A stretch of 16,156 bases of DNA, from assembly GCA_964507095.1 (NCBI GenBank), contig CAZDOS010000041.1:1-16156 (forward strand), read 5' to 3'. This stretch comes from RGIG3102 sp964507095 (GTDB lineage Bacteria; Bacillota; Clostridia; Oscillospirales; Ruminococcaceae). Position 1 is the stretch's first letter. The number at the start of each line of letters is the position of its first letter. The position numbers and the translations under genes are program-made. A model generated the notes under the pieces. It made no database searches. It worked only from the letters and a program-made list of their open reading frames with translations, and was not told the DNA's origin. Of this stretch, positions 1-6,538 are shown piece by piece.

Positions 1-379
1 AAACAAGCTTGCTGAAATGGGCCTGGAGGACATCAAGGTATACGATGTTTCCAAGACTCACTACTCCAAGATCGTTGCCGAAGCATTCAGGTGCAAGTCC
101 ATAGTGTTTGCGTCATCCACACAGGATGCCAACATCTTCTCCTCAATGGAGTTTGTACTTACTGAACTTAAGGCCAAGAACTTCCAGAACAGGAAGATAG
201 CTATCATTGAGAACGGCACATGGGCACCGGGAGTCATCAAAAACATGACTGCATTGTTCGAATCTATGAAAAACATGGAGATCGTGTCAAAAATCAGCAT
301 CAGATCTACTGTAAAGGAAAATGACTTGCCAGCCATTGAAGAGCTCTGTGAGGCAGTATATAACGCTGTTAACGAGTGA
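1..379 (+). CDS. fprA: FprA-family A-type flavoprotein, C-terminal flavodoxin domain (5' truncated by window edge)
   Basis: Only the last 125 codons are present; the frame is open from base 2 with no start, so the gene begins upstream. The fragment matches the C-terminal FMN-binding flavodoxin-like domain of flavodiiron (A-type flavo-) proteins: an alternating beta/alpha pattern with IVFASSTQDANIFSSM as the second phosphate/FMN loop, followed by the AIIENGTWAPGVIKNM strand-loop-helix typical of clostridial FprA proteins. In this family an N-terminal diiron beta-lactamase-like domain, not visible here, reduces O2 or NO to water or N2O with electrons from rubredoxin or NADH-linked partners, as a cytoplasmic oxygen or NO defence in anaerobes. 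The gene ends in TGA and is followed by a probable terminator, so it is likely transcribed separately from the COG0523 genes. The family call is good; O2 versus NO specificity cannot be read from this fragment. Confidence 0.82.
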   Translation, partial: NKLAEMGLEDIKVYDVSKTHYSKIVAEAFRCKSIVFASSTQDANIFSSMEFVLTELKAKNFQNRKIAIIENGTWAPGVIKNMTALFESMKNMEIVSKISIRSTVKENDLPAIEELCEAVYNAVNE

Positions 380-388
380 TTTGCAGAT

Positions 389-416
389 GTGAAGTCCCCG
401 TTTTGGTGACTTTTTC
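389..416 (+). terminator. Probable intrinsic terminator after the flavoprotein gene
   Basis: AAGTC (392-396) pairs with GACTT (408-412). Two further C-G pairs lie inside, after one mismatch, around a GTTTT loop, and a run of five T follows (411-415). The stem is short but sits 10 bases after the stop codon. Confidence 0.55.
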
Positions 417-429
417 ACAATGATTTAAC

Positions 430-457
430 TTGATTATTGGTCTTTTCGTGGTAAACT
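430..457 (+). promoter_or_regulatory. Candidate sigma-A promoter for the COG0523 gene pair
   Basis: TTGATT (430-435) and TAAACT (452-457) are separated by 16 bp, about 40 bp upstream of the first ATG. The boxes match the consensus only moderately. I looked for a Zur-type palindrome here and did not see one. Confidence 0.45.
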
Positions 458-497
458 GAAGTGTACCGAAAATAATAATAGAAGGAAGGAATTGATA

Positions 498-1553
498 ATG
501 ACAAAAATAGATATTTTTTCCGGTTTTCTTGGTGCTGGCAAGACCACACTTATAAAGAAGCTTGTTTCTGAAAGCTACAAGGGCGAAAAGCTCGTCCTCA
601 TAGAGAATGAATTCGGCGATATCGGCATCGACGGCGCATTCCTTCGGGATGCAGGCATCGAGATCACAGAAATGAACTCCGGTTGCATCTGCTGCACGCT
701 CGTAGGTGACTTTGATAAGGCCCTCAGGAAGGTGCTCAGCGAGCTTCAGCCTACAAGGATACTCATTGAGCCATCCGGTGTCGGCAAGCTTTCCGATGTT
801 ATCAAGGCTGTTCAGAACGTATGTGACGACAATGTTGTTCTTAACAGCTTCACAACAGTCGTTGACGCAAAGAAGTGCAAGATGCATGCACGTAACTTCG
901 GTGAGTTCTTCATCAACCAGATCGAGTTTGCAAACTGCATCATACTCAGCCATACAACCGGAATGAGCGATGAGAAGGTCAACGATGTAGTCAGGATGAT
1001 CAGAGAGCACAACGAATCAGCTACTATCGTTGTCACAGAGTGGGATCAGCTCACCGGTCAGCAGATCCTTGACACAATGGAACACAAGAATACTGTTGCA
1101 GATGAGCTCACAAGACTTGCTCAGGAAAGAGCAGAGAAGGACGCTGCAGAGCACGAACGGGAACATCATCACCATGACCATGATCACGAGCATGACCATG
1201 ATCACGAGCATGAGCATGAGCATGAGCATACTCACGATCACGACCATGATCACGAGCATGGACATCATCATGCTGATGACATATTCTCCACATGGGGAAC
1301 AGAGACCACAAGAAAGTATTCTGTCGAGGAACTTGAGGACATTCTCGGTGAGCTCTCAGATGCATACAGCTTTGGCACAGTTCTTCGTGCAAAGGGTATA
1401 GTTGCTGATTCTGAGAGCGACAACTGGATCCACTTTGACTACATTCCTGGTGAGATCGATGTCAGATTCGGTCCTGCCGATGTTATCGGCCGTCTGTGTG
1501 TCATCGGTGCAGGAATCAAAGAGGATGCTGTAAAAGAGCTTTTCAAGCATTGA
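498..1553 (+). CDS. CobW/COG0523 G3E-family GTPase with histidine-rich metal-binding linker
   Basis: Putative cytoplasmic metallochaperone or metal-insertion GTPase of the CobW/YjiA/ZNG1 group (351 aa). Visible motifs: Walker A GFLGAGKTT (residues 9-17); the switch region IENEFGDIGID; the hallmark CxCC metal site CICC (63-66); IEPSG (90-94). A linker (residues 219-258) has 22 histidines alternating mainly with Asp and Glu, followed by the CobW C-terminal domain (about 265-350). The expected NKxD guanine-specificity motif is replaced by SHTT (151-154), so nucleotide preference may be altered. The ATG at 498 is preferred over the upstream TTG at 492 because GAAGGAAGGA (481-490) is correctly spaced from it. 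It is followed 61 bp later by a second COG0523-like gene in the same orientation, probably an operon. The family is known for zinc, cobalt, nickel or iron handling; the His-rich stretch favours Zn, Ni or Co, but the metal is not identifiable from sequence. Confidence 0.9.
   Translation: MTKIDIFSGFLGAGKTTLIKKLVSESYKGEKLVLIENEFGDIGIDGAFLRDAGIEITEMNSGCICCTLVGDFDKALRKVLSELQPTRILIEPSGVGKLSDVIKAVQNVCDDNVVLNSFTTVVDAKKCKMHARNFGEFFINQIEFANCIILSHTTGMSDEKVNDVVRMIREHNESATIVVTEWDQLTGQQILDTMEHKNTVADELTRLAQERAEKDAAEHEREHHHHDHDHEHDHDHEHEHEHEHTHDHDHDHEHGHHHADDIFSTWGTETTRKYSVEELEDILGELSDAYSFGTVLRAKGIVADSESDNWIHFDYIPGEIDVRFGPADVIGRLCVIGAGIKEDAVKELFKH
1164..1272 (+). repeat. Low-complexity in-frame repeat encoding the His/Asp/Glu linker
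   Basis: Tandem, imperfect six-base units of the type CATGAC, CATGAG and CACGAG encode alternating His-Asp and His-Glu. This is a coding simple repeat within the COG0523 gene and likely to vary in length between strains. Confidence 0.8.
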
Positions 1554-1562
1554 TCTTTTGTT

Positions 1563-1588
1563 GATGGGCAGGCAGTTGTCTGCCCATC
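1563..1588 (+). other. Intergenic stem-loop between the two COG0523 genes
   Basis: GATGGGCAG (1563-1571) is perfectly complementary to CTGCCCATC (1580-1588) around an 8-base loop. No T-tract follows, so it is not a standard terminator. It may stabilise the upstream message or tune expression of the second gene. Confidence 0.6.
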
Positions 1589-1614
1589 GCATATAAACTA
1601 TGGGAGGTGACAAT

Positions 1615-2565
1615 ATGGATATGGATTTTCCTGTCTACCTTTTTACCGGATTTCTGGAAGCCGGAAAGACAAAATTCATTCAGGAAACGCTTGAAGACAA
1701 GCGCTTCAACAACGGAGAAAGAACGCTTCTCCTTGTATGCGAAGAAGGTCTTGAGGAGTATGAGCCCAAGAAGTTCTACGGAAAGAATGTATTTGTTGAA
1801 TATATTGTCAGTGAGGACGAGCTTACCGAGGAATATCTCGACAGTCTGAGAAAGAAGCACAGAGCAGAGAGAGCGGTAATTGAGTATAACGGCATGTGGA
1901 TGGAGCAGCTTCTGTTTGAGGCCATGCCTGAGTCCTGGCTGATCTATCAGGAGATGATGTTCATAGATGCTACTACTTTCCTGGTATACAACAACAACAT
2001 GAGAGCTCTCGTCGTAGACAAGCTCACAAATGCCGAAATGGTAGCATTCAACAGAGTCACCGATGATATGGACAGAGAGTACTTCCATAAGATCGTCAGG
2101 GCGACCAACAGGCGCTGTGAGATCTCCTATGAGTTCTCCAATGGTAAGTTCGAACTTGACAACTATGAGGATCCGCTTCCGTTTGATGTCAATGCGGATG
2201 TAATAGATATCCGGGACAATGATTATGCTCTTTGGTACAGGGACATGGTCGAGGATATGGATAAATATGAAGGAAAGACCATCAAGTTCAAGGGCCTCGT
2301 TTCAAGAGACAAGAGAATGCCTGACGATGCATTTGCCGTCGGACGTCATGTTATGACATGCTGCGTTGAGGATATTCAGTATTCTGCTGTCGTCGGTGTA
2401 TATCCGAAGGCAAAGGAAGAACTCAGGACAGGCGAGTGGGTGGATCTTACCGCAAAGCTAAAGGTAGAAAAGCATAAACTGTATAGGAAAAAAGGACCTG
2501 TTCTGTATATTACGGGAATCCGGGAATCAACGGCTCCTGAACAGACAGTGGCACAGTTCTATTGA
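1615..2565 (+). CDS. G3E-type P-loop protein lacking CxCC, with C-terminal DUF1980/YcgQ-like domain
   Basis: A 316-aa cytoplasmic protein with a COG0523-like N-terminal half: Walker A GFLEAGKTK (residues 12-20), VIEYNG (88-93) in place of IEPSG, and NRVTD (146-150) at the NKxD position. The CxCC metal motif that defines the group is absent. The C-terminal part (about 195-305) resembles the C-terminal domain of TIGR03943/DUF1980 (YcgQ-type) proteins: a W-Y-x-D segment, KYEGKTIKFKGLV, then GRHVMTCC with adjacent cysteines 249-250, and a VGVYPKAKEELRTGEWVDL strand region. YcgQ-type proteins usually partner a DUF318 (YcgR) permease, which is not in this window. The start at 1615 is chosen because GGAGGTGA (1603-1610) sits just upstream; the ATG at 1600 overlaps that site. 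Probably co-transcribed with the preceding COG0523 gene and hence linked to metal handling. The domain assignment rests on motif recognition. Confidence 0.78.
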   Translation: MDMDFPVYLFTGFLEAGKTKFIQETLEDKRFNNGERTLLLVCEEGLEEYEPKKFYGKNVFVEYIVSEDELTEEYLDSLRKKHRAERAVIEYNGMWMEQLLFEAMPESWLIYQEMMFIDATTFLVYNNNMRALVVDKLTNAEMVAFNRVTDDMDREYFHKIVRATNRRCEISYEFSNGKFELDNYEDPLPFDVNADVIDIRDNDYALWYRDMVEDMDKYEGKTIKFKGLVSRDKRMPDDAFAVGRHVMTCCVEDIQYSAVVGVYPKAKEELRTGEWVDLTAKLKVEKHKLYRKKGPVLYITGIRESTAPEQTVAQFY

Positions 2566-2583
2566 TAACAACAAAAAGAAAAT

Positions 2584-2608
2584 CACCAGTTCAACTGGTG
2601 GTTTTTTT
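2584..2608. terminator. Bidirectional intrinsic terminator between convergent genes
   Basis: CACCAGTT (2584-2591) pairs with AACTGGTG (2593-2600); the realistic loop is TTCAA. Seven T (2602-2608) follow on the plus strand. The A-rich stretch before the stem gives a U-rich tail on the minus strand. It serves the COG0523 pair and the convergent hemolysin III gene, which ends at 2618. Confidence 0.88.
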
Positions 2609-2617
2609 ATCGATTTT

Positions 2618-3304
2618 TCAAGCACAGGTATACAACAGAATATAATGGAAAAGGGAGCCGCCGAGGATGAAGAGATGGAACAGTTCATGTTCTCCCCAGT
2701 ATTCATTTATCGAGAATTTCATAGCATATATTATCCCGCCGGCAGTATATATCAATCCGCCGATGAGCAGGATGATGAACTGAAGTTTAGTCATTGAAGC
2801 GTAGACAGCTCCGAGCTTAATGAGCGCTATCCATCCCATTAAGATATATATGAAGGAAGAAACGATTTTAGGACAGGTGACCCAGAAGGCTTTCATGATC
2901 GATCCGATTATCGCAACTGACCAGATGGCGACCAGAAGCTGTTTTCCGTTAACGGGATCCAGAACGGATAGGCATAAAGGGGTATACGTTCCGGCAATAA
3001 GAAAGAATATGCTTATATGGTCTATCTTTTTCAGTATGAGTTCCTGCTTTTTGGGCAGAATGAAAGTGTGATAGGAAGTGCTTGCACCATACAGTACGGT
3101 CATGCTGATGCAGAAAATAGAATAACCGATAAGCTTGACCAGGCTTTCCGTGTTCTGACCGACTCTGCAGAGAAGAATAGGAGTGAAGACAACAGAGAGA
3201 ATAAACCCTATAAAATGAGTCAGGGCGCTGATCGGATCCTTTGCATGAAAGTAGTTTGAGTGTGAGACTTGAACAGGTGACTTGCTGATATATCCCTGAG
3301 CCAT
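2618..3304 (-). CDS. Hemolysin III / PAQR-type integral membrane protein (TrhA/YqfA family)
   Basis: A 228-aa protein with about seven hydrophobic segments. Family signatures are in the expected order: the first transmembrane region after THFIGF; YGASTSYHT with the conserved Ser and His79; KKIDHISIFFLIAGTYTPL (Asp95, His96); and the C-terminal zinc-site motif GEHELFHLF (His206, His210), followed by a last helix with LFHY. The fold is related to eukaryotic progestin/adiponectin receptors, and bacterial members are proposed to be zinc-dependent lipid hydrolases or regulators of membrane lipid homeostasis. The old name hemolysin should not be taken as proof of toxin function. The start at 3304 is preferred over longer options because AGGAGGATAAT lies directly before that ATG on the minus strand. 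It is divergent from a DUF1836 regulator gene that probably controls it through the shared palindromes. Confidence 0.9.
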   Translation of the reverse strand: MAQGYISKSPVQVSHSNYFHAKDPISALTHFIGFILSVVFTPILLCRVGQNTESLVKLIGYSIFCISMTVLYGASTSYHTFILPKKQELILKKIDHISIFFLIAGTYTPLCLSVLDPVNGKQLLVAIWSVAIIGSIMKAFWVTCPKIVSSFIYILMGWIALIKLGAVYASMTKLQFIILLIGGLIYTAGGIIYAMKFSINEYWGEHELFHLFILGGSLFHYILLYTCA

Positions 3305-3314
3305 ATTATCCTCC

Positions 3315-3343
3315 TTGCATTTATTATTGATTAATGATATAAT
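3315..3343 (+). promoter_or_regulatory. Candidate promoter for the DUF1836 gene
   Basis: TTGCAT (3315-3320), a 17-bp spacer and a perfect TATAAT (3338-3343). Transcription would start near 3350, just before the first palindrome (3356-3370). A second TATAAT occurs at 3382-3387 in a repeated context. Confidence 0.55.
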
Positions 3344-3370
3344 AATCTTGTCAAGGGTTTTTAAAAAACC
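3338..3370. promoter_or_regulatory. Operator-like module 1: -10 box plus 15-bp palindrome
   Basis: TATAATAATCT (3338-3348) is followed by TGTCAA (3349-3354; TTGACA on the minus strand) and the perfect palindrome GGTTTTTAAAAAACC (3356-3370). The same series of elements is repeated at 3382-3423. It lies between divergent genes, one of which encodes a DNA-binding protein. Confidence 0.6.
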
Positions 3371-3381
3371 TATATATAGTT

Positions 3382-3423
3382 TATAATAATCTAAAAAGCC
3401 TGTCAAGAGTTTTTGAAAAACTC
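3382..3423. promoter_or_regulatory. Operator-like module 2: -10 box plus 17-bp palindrome
   Basis: TATAATAATCT (3382-3392), then TGTCAA (3401-3406; a TTGACA -35 box on the minus strand, with TAAACT 17 bp further at 3383-3378) and the perfect 8+1+8 palindrome GAGTTTTTGAAAAACTC (3407-3423). The minus-strand promoter would drive the hemolysin III gene. Confidence 0.6.
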
Positions 3424-3442
3424 ATGAAGGGAGGTAGAGCTA

Positions 3443-3949
3443 ATGAACGAGACAGCAGTAGGTGTTTTACCCGCATATAACGAGATACCTGATGTGGGAC
3501 TTTATCTTGACCAGGTATCAAAATACATTAATCAGAGTATGGAAAAGCTTCCAGGGAAAACGATAACGAATTCAATGATCTCGAATTATGTCAAGCATGA
3601 TCTGGTGCCGAACCCTATCAAAAAGCTCTATTACAGAGATCAAATCGCAAAGCTTATTTTCATTGCTGTTTCGAAGAGCGCATTGTCACTCGGAGATATT
3701 GACTTCATATTTCAATTGACAGACAATTACTTGAGCGTGAAAGAGGCATATACTTATTTTGCCGATACTCTCAGCCGTGGATTGTCGGGAGAGATAATAA
3801 CGGACGATAATGAAGGCATATTCTTTAGGGCATTGAATCAGACAGTCAGGACCCTGTCAGCTCAGATCACTTTGGAAAAGCTTATCAATGAAACCAGGGG
3901 AGCAGAAGATCTCCCGGAATACAACGGAAAAAAGAAAAAGAAGAAATAG
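3443..3949 (+). CDS. DUF1836 family HTH-type regulator
   Basis: A 168-aa protein with the DUF1836 pattern. An N-terminal segment (about residues 18-75) looks like a MerR-like winged helix: SMISNYVKHDLVPNP, a recognition and wing region, then KKLYYRDQIAKLIFIAVSKSALSL, where MerR-like proteins have the P-x-R-x-Y-x-x-x-x-I-x-x-L pattern. The central and C-terminal parts are helical and of unknown function, ending in a six-lysine tail. No cysteine cluster or sensor domain is evident. GGGAGGT (3429-3435) before the ATG supports the start. It is divergent from the hemolysin III gene, with two copies of a palindromic module between them, so it is likely the autoregulator and regulator of that gene. 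The ligand is unknown. The family call is good and the DNA-binding role is inferred from the fold pattern and context. Confidence 0.82.
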   Translation: MNETAVGVLPAYNEIPDVGLYLDQVSKYINQSMEKLPGKTITNSMISNYVKHDLVPNPIKKLYYRDQIAKLIFIAVSKSALSLGDIDFIFQLTDNYLSVKEAYTYFADTLSRGLSGEIITDDNEGIFFRALNQTVRTLSAQITLEKLINETRGAEDLPEYNGKKKKKK

Positions 3950-3955
3950 AAATAA

Positions 3956-3982
3956 GGCTCCGGATCTCCGGAGCCTTTATTT
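3956..3982. terminator. Bidirectional intrinsic terminator
   Basis: GGCTCCGG (3956-3963) pairs perfectly with CCGGAGCC (3968-3975) around an ATCT loop, followed by TTTATTT. The flanking AAATAA gives a U-rich tail for the convergent minus-strand peptidase gene. Confidence 0.9.
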
Positions 3983-3989
3983 ACTTATA

Positions 3990-5690
3990 TCATAGCTTTA
4001 CGGTTGCAGCGACCTTGCCGGCCTTTTCACCGGATATTGAGATCGTGAATGCATCTCCCGCTTCGCCCTTGACGACCCATTCTATCTTCTTCTTGAATGG
4101 AGCGTGGTCAAATGTGTGAATCGCACCCTGGATATATGTTCCGTTGATTCCGGAGAATCCTTCGAGATGTCCTAGCTTGAAATTCTTCTTTCCTATGATG
4201 AATTCGCCGTAGTAATCCACATCGACCTTGAGTTCCTTGTCGACCTTGAGTCTCTTGGCCTCATTGCATACGAAAGTAGGGAGGTAGCCTTCGTTTGAAA
4301 CAAGGGCAGTTACCTTGAAGGTGCCCTCATCTACCTTTTCGGAGGCAACGGACTCTATCTTGAGCTTTGGAAGAGTCTGAGCCATCCTGATGCAGAACGC
4401 TGTATTCTTCTCGACTTCCTGTTCAAGGTATCCCGGAGGGCAGTTCTGCCATGTGTACTTGAAATCGATCGAGCCGATCTCGACTTTGCCTAGCTGAGGA
4501 TGATCAAATTCTGTCCATTCCTTTATAGGCTTGCCGGATTTTACCTGAGGAACGTGCTCATCGATCCACTTGTAGCAGAGATACTGTTCCTCTTCAACTT
4601 CAGCAGGAGTCTTTGGATTCGTTCTTGGATATACATTCGGAACGCCTGCCCTGATGGCAAGATCCCAAAGCTCTGCAGTATAGGTAGGAATGCCCTGTGA
4701 CTGATACATCCAGTCATCAAATGCTCCTGATGAGTAATTGACAGTGTCGGTGAGGAATGCGTCAAAGATATTGAAGCAGCCGTAACCTGTCTCTTCAGTT
4801 GCCATGGCGCCGATCTCTCTGAACATCCTCATGTCTCTAGGATCGCCGTTCTTTTCAGGCATCGTTCCAGGCGGATAGATATAGCAGCCGCCGCTTGTGT
4901 GATATGTCACTGCACAGCAGATATTCGGGTGTGCAAGCACGAAATCGGCAACAGCCTTGTTCTCAGGGTTGGAAAGAGGGTATTTGCCGGCTCCGGGCTG
5001 TCTGACTTCAGGGAACCAGCCGAGAGGGTAGTTCCTGTTGAAGTCAAGGCCCCATTTGCCTTCAGCTTCGAGAATGTTTATACCGTCATATCCTTCAATG
5101 TATCCTTCAGGATAGCAGTTGTAGTACTTGCCGCCGAAATCGGAAGGAAGTCTCTTTGTCATGAGTCTTGGATCCTTCTTGGATTCCTTCCAGGCACCTG
5201 TAGGGCTTTCTATCCTCATCATTCTGATGACACCGTCGCCGTCCATGTCCTTGGCATGGAGACCCGGTGCCGGCTTCTCGAACGGATAAGGACGGTTCAC
5301 GCTTCTCAGCTTTTCACTTGTGGTCAGGTATGTTTCTGCGCCGTCAGGGGAAATGCGAGGAATGACATAAACAGCGTTGTTGTCAAGAAGATCAACGATA
5401 GTCTTATCGCCGTCGGCATATTTCTTAATAAGCGTGTAAACAAGATGCGTTGCAGCCATTGATCCGGTGACTTCGCCTGCATGATGGTTTCCGTCAACAT
5501 AGTAAGCTGGTTTTGAAAGGATATCTCCGGTCTTGAAATTGGTTATCTCGCATGCCCACACTTCACGGTCTTCCAATGTGGTGCATATCGAGCTGACCTT
5601 GATGAGATCAGGATATTCTTCAGCCAGATCCTTGAGCAGCCGAGTCAGTTCGGCATACTCGTAATAATGGTCAAAACTGTAGTTTTTCAT
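3990..5690 (-). CDS. M14-family zinc carboxypeptidase
   Basis: A 566-aa metallopeptidase expected to remove C-terminal residues from peptides. Active-site motifs of the M14 family are intact: HxxE zinc ligands in GNHHAGEVTG (His70, Glu73), the substrate-binding Asn-Arg in LDFNRNYP (Arg219), the third zinc ligand His264 in VTYHTSGG, and the catalytic Glu340 in YTAELWDL. An insert with DMDGDGVIRMM (148-158) resembles a calcium-loop and is typical of this longer M14 subgroup. A beta-rich C-terminal region (about 440-566) probably forms an accessory domain. No signal peptide or membrane segment is visible, so the enzyme looks cytoplasmic and may act on imported peptides or cell-wall peptide fragments. 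GAAAGGAA before the ATG at 5690 supports the start. It has its own promoter and terminator, so it is monocistronic. The exact substrate is unknown. Confidence 0.93.
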   Translation of the reverse strand: MKNYSFDHYYEYAELTRLLKDLAEEYPDLIKVSSICTTLEDREVWACEITNFKTGDILSKPAYYVDGNHHAGEVTGSMAATHLVYTLIKKYADGDKTIVDLLDNNAVYVIPRISPDGAETYLTTSEKLRSVNRPYPFEKPAPGLHAKDMDGDGVIRMMRIESPTGAWKESKKDPRLMTKRLPSDFGGKYYNCYPEGYIEGYDGINILEAEGKWGLDFNRNYPLGWFPEVRQPGAGKYPLSNPENKAVADFVLAHPNICCAVTYHTSGGCYIYPPGTMPEKNGDPRDMRMFREIGAMATEETGYGCFNIFDAFLTDTVNYSSGAFDDWMYQSQGIPTYTAELWDLAIRAGVPNVYPRTNPKTPAEVEEEQYLCYKWIDEHVPQVKSGKPIKEWTEFDHPQLGKVEIGSIDFKYTWQNCPPGYLEQEVEKNTAFCIRMAQTLPKLKIESVASEKVDEGTFKVTALVSNEGYLPTFVCNEAKRLKVDKELKVDVDYYGEFIIGKKNFKLGHLEGFSGINGTYIQGAIHTFDHAPFKKKIEWVVKGEAGDAFTISISGEKAGKVAATVKL

Positions 5691-5721
5691 TTCCTTTCTC
5701 CTATGATTTTATTTTACTTGA

Positions 5722-5750
5722 ATTATAGACCCGAACATTCAAAAAAGCAA
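5722..5750 (-). promoter_or_regulatory. Promoter of the M14 carboxypeptidase gene
   Basis: On the minus strand TTGCTT (5750-5745), a 17-bp spacer and a perfect TATAAT (5727-5722), about 32 bp before the start codon. The -35 element overlaps the distal arm of the ECF-operon terminator hairpin. Confidence 0.65.
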
Positions 5751-5805
5751 CAGCATCTTTAATTTTTATACAATAATACTGTATAAACATTAAATAACGC
5801 TGTTG
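5741..5805 (-). terminator. Long intrinsic terminator of the ECF transporter operon
   Basis: Read on the minus strand, CAACAGC (5805-5799) pairs with GCTGTTG (5754-5748). Inside, TTTAAT pairs with ATTAAA and TTTATACA (5787-5780) pairs with TGTATAAA (5772-5765) around a 7-base loop. A run of T (5746-5741) follows. Confidence 0.85.
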
Positions 5806-5842
5806 ATTAGTGCATTATGATAACAAGGATCATTCAATTGGC

Positions 5843-6538
5843 TTATTTGATCCCGTTTTTGATCTTGACTCTCTTCAGCTTTTTCAGCAGGGAAGGAGAA
5901 ATAAGGATAAGCAAGACGAAAGTTGATATTCCTGCAGTCAGGTTGACCGGAAAACCTAGAGCAAGAGTAGTGGCGAGAGATGACTTAGTCGGAGCCATAT
6001 ATCCGAACACACCGCTCAGGTCAAGTATCGGACCGCAGACAAAAACATAGATGAGCAACCCGTAAACTGCAAGGACAAATCTGTTCTGAATCTTTTCGCG
6101 GTTATAGAATATTGCGCCTGAAATGAAACCCAGCAATCCGAATGAAAACATCTGCCAAAGGGTCCACGGCCCCTGACTGAACATGAAGTTGGATATGAGC
6201 ATTGTCATGCTTCCGACAACGAAGCCTGCCTGAGGTCCGAGAGCTATGCCCGAAATGATGACGAGCGCCGCGACAGGTTTTACCATCGGAATAGCAATAA
6301 ATGCGATCCTTCCCACGATGCATAATGCCGACATGACACTTATCAAAGCCAGTTTGAGAGCGTTGTTATCGCTTCTCTCAAAGGAAAGTATCAGGGCAAC
6401 AACAAGGGAGAGGGACATTATCGTTGCGGATATATAGTACCCTCTGAGACCGAATATGGTGTTGCTGTTGAATATCAGAAAAGTCCATAAGATCAGCACT
6501 GCTGACCAGGTCAAAATCGATCTTAGCGATTTCTGCAT
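5843..6538 (-). CDS. ECF transporter substrate-binding S component
   Basis: A 231-aa, strongly hydrophobic protein with six to seven membrane segments. It has the S-component pattern: IAFIAIPMVKPVAALVIISG, then GPQAGFVVGSMTMLISNFMF, then QGPWTLWQMFSFGLLGFISG, and a basic cytoplasmic C-terminus. S components capture vitamins or metal-type micronutrients and dock on the T/A-A' module. Because it sits in one operon with its own T and ATPase genes, this is a group I (dedicated) ECF system. The start at 6538 lies inside the end of the ATPase gene (16-bp overlap), suggesting translational coupling; AGAGGA lies about 12 bases upstream. No riboswitch or linked biosynthetic gene indicates the substrate. 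The general pattern recalls cobalamin- or pyrimidine-type S components, but I cannot assign it. Confidence 0.88.
   Translation of the reverse strand: MQKSLRSILTWSAVLILWTFLIFNSNTIFGLRGYYISATIMSLSLVVALILSFERSDNNALKLALISVMSALCIVGRIAFIAIPMVKPVAALVIISGIALGPQAGFVVGSMTMLISNFMFSQGPWTLWQMFSFGLLGFISGAIFYNREKIQNRFVLAVYGLLIYVFVCGPILDLSGVFGYMAPTKSSLATTLALGFPVNLTAGISTFVLLILISPSLLKKLKRVKIKNGIK

Noticed and set aside
380..497. Zur or other metal-regulator box before the COG0523 pair
   Set aside because: No palindrome resembling known Zur sites; only a moderate promoter is visible.
369..1010. 213-aa minus-strand open frame opposite the first COG0523 gene
   Set aside because: Antisense shadow of a gene with clear family motifs; its translation shows no domain pattern.
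1164..1272. Short tandem repeats considered as a CRISPR array
   Set aside because: The units are about 6 bp, in frame and encode the His-rich linker; there are no spacers.
1543..2088. 181-aa minus-strand open frame opposite the second COG0523-like gene
   Set aside because: Overlaps a well-supported gene; no recognisable motif.
2618..3304. Hemolysin III as a virulence toxin
   Set aside because: The sequence is a PAQR/TrhA-type membrane protein; the toxin name is historical and nothing here indicates pore formation.
4899..5462. 187-aa plus-strand open frame inside the M14 gene
   Set aside because: Lies entirely opposite the catalytic domain of the peptidase; composition is that of an antisense frame.
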